Positions 57,893-64,000 of a stretch of 64,000 bases of DNA are shown here, piece by piece (the first letter of the stretch is position 1; every line of letters starts with the position of its first letter). A program made the position numbers and the translations under genes. This stretch comes from Smittia aterrima (lineage: Eukaryota; Arthropoda; Insecta; Diptera; Chironomidae), in the NCBI GenBank assembly GCA_033063855.1, contig CP093831.1:1240001-1304000 (forward strand). The letters run 5' to 3'. The notes beneath the pieces were generated by a model. It was not told the origin of the DNA and searched no databases. It saw only the letters and a program-made list of their open reading frames with translations.

Positions 57893-58741
57893 ATGGAGAC
57901 GCGAAGTGAAACTAAAGCATTGACTGCTGCAGAGAAGAAACGAATTGAAAAAAATCGAGCAAAAGCTTTACTTCTACGAGAATCAAAAGTCGCAATGTCG
58001 GTGAAGAATTTTGTTTTGTTGTGAAATTCAATCATAAACATTTTTAATTTTAGATCTAAAGAAGAAGAAGGTGGCAAGAGAATTAAAATCAATGGATCGA
58101 AGTTCATCGACACTGCTGGAGGTTTTCTAATCGATGAACGAGAGCAGCAAGAAGATGAGGAAGAGCGAGCTTCAAAAATTGCGAAAGTTAATGATGATAT
58201 TGGAACTGAGATTCCTCTGCAGTATTACAAATGTGATGAGTGCGATGAAGAGTTTATCGACTCATTTCTCTTCAAGAACTTTGGTGTCAATTGCTGCGAA
58301 AAATGTCAAAATGAAGAAAGTGCTGCTCTCATCACAAAAACAACAGCGCGCGAGGAGTTTCTGCTGAAAGACTGCGATTTCGATAGACGAGAACCTCCAC
58401 TCCGCTTCATATCACGCAAAAATCCTCACAAATCTTCTTGGGCTGAAATGAAACTTTACCTTCGCTCACAAGTTGAAGCTCGAGCTATCGAGATATTTGG
58501 CTCCTTGGATAATATCGAAGAACAAAAAGAACTTCGCGAGGATAAGAAAGAAATGTCCAAAGCGAAAAAGTACAACAAGAAGCTTGGTGAGTTACGCAAA
58601 GCAGTTCGCTCTACTTTATATGATAAGACTACGAAGAAACACGAACATGAGTTTGGCGAAAGCACTTACAATGCTGAAACTGAAGAGTATTTCCACTCCT
58701 GCCTAAAATGCGAATACTCGGAAACATACGAAGAGCTCTAA
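57893..58741 (+). CDS. Xpa: nucleotide excision repair protein XPA
   Basis: DNA-damage verification scaffold of nucleotide excision repair, nuclear. Two exons: about 57893-57996 and 58054-58741, giving about 263 residues, close to the human 273. Motifs: FIDTAGGFLID (family FIDTGGGFIL), zinc finger CDECDEEFIDSFLF ... CCEKC, TTAREEFLLKDCDFDRREPP, FISRKNPHKSSWAEMKLYL, and the C-terminal HEHEFGESTYNAE and CLKCEYSETYEE. The acceptor at 58053 is clear, but only a phase-2 donor keeps the frame. The best-looking donor (TCG, then GTGAAG, at 58001) is in phase 0 and would lead into a stop, so I used GTCGGT at 57997. This junction needs cDNA. The 3' end is 64 bp from the convergent VPS8 stop. Confidence 0.92.
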
Positions 58742-58805
58742 GCTGTATCACAAATTAATTTAAATACTTTATTAAACATTCTCGTAATATTGATAAATTC
58801 ACAAA

Positions 58806-61800
58806 TTATTTTTCTTTAATATCAAGTCCAACTCTTGTTGGCGCTTTTAGTTTTAAGTCCGAAAAAACTTTGTCGTCGGGAATTAAATTCCATTTGGTTT
58901 TCGATAAATAAACTGAATCATTTTCTCTAATTTTTATCCCACAATGATTGCAGCTGATTGTGTTTTTATCGTCATCAGTTTCGGTGTTTTCTTTGATCTT
59001 TAAGGATTCTTGGTAACAAGAATTGTGCATGGAATGTCCACAAACACTGAACACAATAATTTGATCACCAGAGTTTTCATTTGATTCAGTTGCTGTTTTA
59101 ATCGCGTCGGACAATCTTTTCTTACACAAAACGCATTTGAGTGACTTGCAGTAGATTCCAACTTCTGCTGACTGTTTTGTTTTGAGAAGTTTCTTGTGTA
59201 AATCTCGGTTGAGGATATTCTGTGAGGTTTTCAAGAGCAACGACTCATATTCGAAATTACTAAGCATACCGATCAAGATATGTTTGATATCGCCAAAGCT
59301 CTTGCTGCTCTCGTTGCCATCATCGCGCATTATTAATTGCACAAGCTTCATGAGATCAACTGAGCTGCTGGCCAAATGAAGAACTTGCTTGACTATTGAA
59401 CTTAGATAGTTCCGGGCGAGGATGACTTCAATCAATTCAAACCAATATGCTTCTCTGTCTGATGGATTCAAGACGTGCGATGCCCTCATGCACAAATAGC
59501 TAACTTTCAATGCATAACTCTCTGCAAGACTCTCTGGTGCTTCTTTTAGTAAATCCATCGCAAGTGTAAATGCTTTTTGATAATCTCCGTTCTTTTCATA
59601 TAAGAAGATCATTGCTGACGTTAGATTAACTTCTTCGACGACTCTCGTAGCATGTTGAACATCATAAGTGTGGCTCGAGTTTTGAAGAAACTCCAGGACG
59701 CTTTCGGGATTGTACTGGCACTGAAGTGTGAGAAAAGTGTTGTAGTCACTCGTCTCGAGTTGTGAGTTGTTGGCAACGAGCGATTGAAGGAAAATATAAT
59801 GCAATTTCGGAATGCTGGCGATGTTTTTGAGAAATTGAGGAATGCAAATTGGATAATACTCGACGATGATCTTCGTGATCTTTTCACAGTCGATCTCTAA
59901 AATCGATTGAAAGTTCTCGGTGATTTGCTGGTAAATCTTTCTTTCGTCATTGCTTTTGTTTTCCATGATGTATCTGAATAGTTCGTAGCTGTTGTTACTC
60001 AAAACGAAACATTCAAGAATCTTGTCGTATCGTTTGAGTTTTTCGAGAATAAATTGTGCAACGACAAAGCATTTCGTGCGTCGAGCAATAACGAGAAGCT
60101 CATCGAACGTAAGGAAATCATTCAGAGCGTTCGCTTCCATTAAATTCATAAATGTTTGTTCCTTTTCTGAATGTTGGCGTGAACTGGCTGGGAAATCTGT
60201 TTCTGATGTGATGAACTTTGTGATCTTTGCGAGGAATGTCGACGAGTCGGGAAGAGTTTTCGTTGTGATTTGTTGCGACATGAAATTGCATAAAACTCCG
60301 AATTGCTACGAAAAGAATTTTGTCAGTGAAAGATTGAAGAAAGTGATTTAAAAACTTACATCTTCTTGATCTTCGTCAATAATTTCTAGCAAAATGTTGA
60401 TGATTCTTTGGCGTTGTGACATCCCGAGCTCAGTGTTAAACTCTCTTTCCATAAATGCGAGGGAAAGTACGTTTAATGTTTCACGAGTGTCGAATGTGAG
60501 TAAAGCTCGAAGGAACGGGTAAGACAATTCATTGTCTGAAGCTTTCATTGAATGTTGTGCTGTTAAAGTTCTCATAATCTACGAAGAAACATTTAAAACT
60601 TGAATCGAATGAAGAAATAAGAATCTCACCTCATGCTTGACTGTTGAAATCATTTCTTCTGCTATCTCTCCAGTCGGATACCCGCGACCAGCAAGACAAC
60701 TTGAAATGTAGACCAGCAAATTATTTCCAAGCGACCGATCAGTCTCTAGATTGTCGTTGATTAGAGGAATCAAGTCTACAAGAGATGCTGTGTAATCGTT
60801 CAGCGCTTTTGTATTCAAATGCATCATTGCTCGATACATTTTCTTATTCTTAACGAGACTCAAAGCTTGATGTAGATCAAGGCACTGCCAATTTAGCTTC
60901 AAAATGATTTCTTCTACTTTCTCTATCGATAACTTTGACCAATAGTCTAAGAGAGCTTGTGAAACTGTCGGTGAAATCATTGATAGATTCTCAGCGAGAA
61001 TGTGCTGTGTGATTATATTCAAGTAAAGATCTTGTGAGTTGAGTCGTTCCCACAGCTCTTGCCAAAGATAATCAGTCAATTGGACTTCGATTAGACATGA
61101 AATCACACTCTCCAAGCACAGCTCAGGACATCGAGTCGTTGTATTCAAATATTCGTCAAATAATTTCACAACTCGGTCTTTCGTCACGCCAAGTTTCCGC
61201 GGCTTCTCATTCATGTTCTTATAGCCTTCAATCGCAAGTTCAAATGCTTCGCTCCACTTTTGTTTCGAAGAAAGATATGCCAGTCGATCACTCCAGCTTC
61301 TCGCGTTGATTCCATGAAGACTTCTCTTCCCGAGAATGTAAAGTGTTCCATTTAAATCGTTAGCAATGACAGTGCTATAACAGGCGAACGTTCCAGCAAG
61401 TGCCAAAGCTGGAGAAACATTTCCACCTGTTGCGATTCCTTTGAACTGAGCTGACGAGTAAACGATTCCAAAACTTGAAGCATCAATTGTTTCTAGTTCC
61501 CTGCTTGTTCTCACATCAATAAGATGAATCGTCTCTGTATCTCTCTCGATACAAGCAATGTTTTTAGGGCCCAGCCAGTGGAGGGCAAGTAAGTTGTACG
61601 ATAAATTAATATGACGAAGAAAGGTCACCGCTATGCGACCGCTTGTGAATGTTAATTGATGGAAGTATAGCGATGTTCCTCGACCAGCAGCGAGAACAGG
61701 AAACATAGCTCGACTAGAGTCAGCAGATTGAATTAGCACCATTTGCCATGAGAGTAGCGGGAGAGAGTCGGGTGGACCATTCAACATGTGATATTTAACA

Positions 61801-62779
61801 ACTTTCAGACGAGGTCGAATCATCAGAATGAAAAATTTGCTAAGAGTCGCCAGGGCTACCAGCGAATAGTTTTGTTGAAGTGGATGACGTTCATCGTTGA
61901 TTATCAATGGTTCCAAAGCACAAACTTCTCCGCGAGCACCGCTAAAGAGACATCTTGAATCACATCCACGAATTCCCATTCTTCTTGTGAATGAAAGTGA
62001 CCACACTGAACCACCAGTGTCGAGTGACAAAGCCAGAGTAGGACGTGAGGTCCATTTAATGTTCAAGACTCCAGCATTTGGTGAAATTGCGTCAGTGAGA
62101 CTTCGAATTACATCGCCAGTCATTGTGTTAATCATAAATATTGCACCCCGTGAAAATCCTGCGAGAAGTCTTGTATCGTCTGAGTTGAATGACATTGACG
62201 ATACTGCTCCCTGTTGTTTCTTTTGACCTTCAAGACAACACCATCGTAAAGTTTGTGTGCTATCGAAAGCAAGAATGAATCCATGCGACGTTCCAACTGC
62301 AACCATTCTCGAAACAGCAACAGCTGATGCATAACCAGCTTCCGTTCGATCCTTAAAGAGTGAAAATGATGAGACATGTTGATCAATATTGATTTAATTA
62401 ACTTACAGCTGCTGACCCGATTTGTGCTGTTACGCCCTGAAAGATTACATGGCGAAGAATAGATCCGCTCTGTTGTCTTTCGTCGAACGATGGAGTCGGA
62501 GTTTGATACAACTTATCAGCTAAAAGACTGCTGTTGATGCTATCAATATCGCTATCCATCTCACTCATGATTGCATCGAGTGAGGGTAGGTCTTCAATGG
62601 CCGGAATCGATAAGTCATCGATCTGCAATCAAAGATTTTCGTAAAATTTTGATTGATAAGAAAGTTGTCCATATTACCTCATCAAGATCAAGATTGAGAG
62701 ACTCTAGCAGTGAATCACTGGAACCACGGTCTGTTCCTGAGAGTAAGGAACTCAAAGACGGTGCTTTCAAAGTGTTCAT
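58806..62779 (-). CDS. Vps8: VPS8, CORVET tethering complex subunit
   Basis: Subunit of the endosomal tethering complex CORVET, acting with Rab5 at early endosomes. Five exons on the minus strand: 62678-62779, 62407-62622, 60630-62351, 60360-60578 and 58806-60305, all in phase 0, 1252 residues (fly and human proteins are 1.2-1.4 thousand). Order: acidic Ser-rich N-terminus (SLLESLNLDLDE), beta-propeller region starting around MVAVGTSHGFILAFDSTQT with GFSRGAIFMINTMTG, an alpha-solenoid with LAYLSSKQKWSEAFELAIEG, and near residues 1145-1212 a RING-H2-like zinc domain (CVLCKKRL, CGHSMHNSCY, CNHCG). A TTTATT at 58768-58773 gives an AATAAA on its strand beyond the stop. The 5' end is divergent from the HINT3-like gene, 258 bp away. 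Confidence 0.94.
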
Positions 62780-63037
62780 TTCAACTTAAATATAGTTTTT
62801 TCAATTTTAGTGACTTTTATTTTGATAAGATTTCTATTGACTGCTTACAAATATTAACTTGTCTGCTTATTTATATTTATATGTGGTTGCACAAATTTTT
62901 GAAAACAATGAGTTTCAGTTTGTATCATGAGATTTGGAAGATTTTTTATCCAAAGTACGATTTGATAGAGATAAGAAGTTTATCAATAAAAAAACTTTCC
63001 TTTTCATTTATTTCCAATTTATGAAAACTTTCGTTAA
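62780..63037. promoter_or_regulatory. bidirectional promoter region, VPS8 and HINT3-like
   Basis: 258 bp of AT-rich DNA between two divergent start codons. No individual element recognised. Confidence 0.4.
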
Positions 63038-63650
63038 ATGGTTTCGTCAAATAAAAAACTGATTTTTGCTGCAATTTCCTTAGCCGGTCTCGCTGTGATT
63101 TGGAGATACAGCGGCCCTGAAATGCCTTGTATCTTTTGTAGAATCGTTAACAAGGAATTGCCCTCGGAGTTGCTGTACCAAGATGAGGTAAAAGTTAATT
63201 CGTTCTTTAAATTTGCCACATCTTAAAAGTTTTGTTTATGTTTTTAGAAATTCTTAGCTTTTAAAGATATCAGGCCGGATGCGCAATTCCACTTCCTTCT
63301 GATCCCAAAACAACACATTCCTAATACGAATGCTCTAGTCTCAGCTGATGATAAACAAATGGGTGAGTTCATCTGGTCATTGCCCTTTTAATTCGATACT
63401 TGAACTTTGCACTTCAGTTTTAGAAATGAAGAAAATTATGTTGGATCTTCTCGCCAAGAACAATCAAACTGACAGTAACGAGATTCGACTAGGATTCCAC
63501 GTTTCACCTTTTCATTCAGTGAAACATTTGCATCTTCATGGTTTAGCTCCTGTCTCGTCATTAGGATTCTTTGGGCGATTAAGTTTCCGACTGAACAGCT
63601 ATTGGTTTGAAGATGTCGATTCAATAATTAATTCACTGCCTAAAGCTTGA
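63038..63650 (+). CDS. HIT-domain nucleotide hydrolase, HINT3-like, membrane-anchored
   Basis: Histidine-triad hydrolase of the HINT3 type; family members cleave adenosine phosphoramidates and acyl-adenylates. Three exons: 63038-63187, 63248-63362 and 63418-63650, with 60- and 55-bp GT-AG introns; 165 residues. The N-terminus MVSSNKKLIFAAISLAGLAV is a probable membrane anchor. Then CIFCRIVNKELPSELLYQDE, DIRPDAQFHFLLIPKQHI, the active-site triad HLHLHGL, and the HINT3-type end FRLNSYWFEDVDSIINSL. The middle His of the triad motif is intact, so it should be active. AATAAA at 63699. The first ATG with an open frame into CIFCRI was chosen; starting later would remove the anchor. Confidence 0.92.
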
Positions 63651-63698
63651 TGTGTTTTAGAAATTAAGGTTTTTAGTTCAAATGGAAATTGTTTTATA

Positions 63699-63704
63699 AA
63701 TAAA
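63699..63704 (+). terminator. poly(A) signal of the HINT3-like gene
   Basis: AATAAA 49 nt after the stop codon, in the 108-bp gap to the convergent UTP4-like stop. Confidence 0.55.
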
Positions 63705-63758
63705 TTTTGGTGAGAGTTTTTAAACTTTGAATTAAAAATTTCCTTTATTTCTTTCCAT

Positions 63759-64000
63759 TCACGTCATTCCAAATTGTTTCTTTCTCAATGGTGGCGGAAG
63801 ATTTTCTGTCAAAGTTACTGGATTCATTTCAAGGGCCAGCAGTTCGTTGTCTCCAAGGAACTCAAGATGAATCAAATGCTGAAATGATTCAATTATTAAA
63901 ACTTCGCTTTAAATTTAATGAATTTTGGTTACTCACCGTGTTAAACGATTTAACTTTTTTAACTTCGAAACTTTCTGAGCTCTTAGTTGTCTTTGCTTTC
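63759..64000 (-). CDS. 3' end of a UTP4/cirhin-like gene, partial
   Basis: Only the last two exons are inside the window: 63937-64000 (continues outside) and 63759-63878, joined in phase 0 across a 58-bp intron. The visible end is SFNT, then HLIHLEFLGDNELLALEMN and PPPLRKKQFGMT followed by a stop. A C-terminus with FLGDNELL, a hydrophobic E-rich strand and PPPLRKKxFG is typical of UTP4/cirhin, a WD-repeat subunit of the small-subunit processome. With 60 residues visible the assignment is moderate. TTTATT at 63744-63749 provides an AATAAA on its strand. Confidence 0.6.

Overview
The window looks like a piece of an insect nuclear genome, most likely a nematoceran (midge-like) fly. Reasons: AT-rich DNA, canonical GT-AG introns of about 50-90 bp, two Bar-class homeobox genes in tandem, and eukaryotic housekeeping genes (DDX31, MOV10-like, XPA, VPS8, HINT3). 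The taxon is an inference; no rRNA or mitochondrial marker is present.

Layout. (1) 1-15.6 kb: two paralogous BarH genes, both on the minus strand, each with three recognisable exons and the same intron positions. About 0.7-0.8 kb upstream of each first recognised exon lies the same 322-bp sequence, identical base for base in the two copies although the DNA around it has diverged. (2) 15.6-37.2 kb: a mostly gene-free stretch containing one short-chain dehydrogenase (27.4-28.3 kb) and a tandem array of seven tRNA-like units of about 290 bp (20.3-22.2 kb). (3) 37.2-41.3 kb: a six-exon DDX31/Dbp7-type DEAD-box helicase, minus strand. (4) 41.5-54.2 kb: a tandem cluster, all on the minus strand, of four secreted repeat proteins and one small Kazal-like peptide. 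The four large proteins share a signal peptide followed by DPQ, a fast-changing low-complexity repeat region, and a conserved C-terminal domain of about 280 residues made of amphipathic helices with CLLC and CxxCP cysteine motifs. All five genes share an upstream module with a TATA box. Between them lie fragments of the 5' part of DDX31 and of the last exon of the MOV10-like gene, so the cluster grew by duplicating a unit that lay between these two genes and clipped both. (5) 54.5-64 kb: a dense housekeeping block: MOV10-like helicase (-), XPA (+), VPS8 (-), HINT3-like HIT hydrolase (+) and the 3' end of a UTP4/cirhin-like gene (-), arranged as divergent and convergent pairs 64-260 bp apart.

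Best candidates for something undescribed: the secreted repeat-protein cluster (candidate silk or salivary secretion components) with its common promoter module and chimeric duplication scars; a 15-nt repeat gene whose assembled frame is broken by two adjacent 14-nt units; a 50-bp intron present in the MOV10 fragment copy but absent from the complete gene; the frozen 322-bp block of the BarH pair; and the tRNA-like tandem array. Functional statements about the repeat proteins are inference; no family could be assigned from sequence memory.
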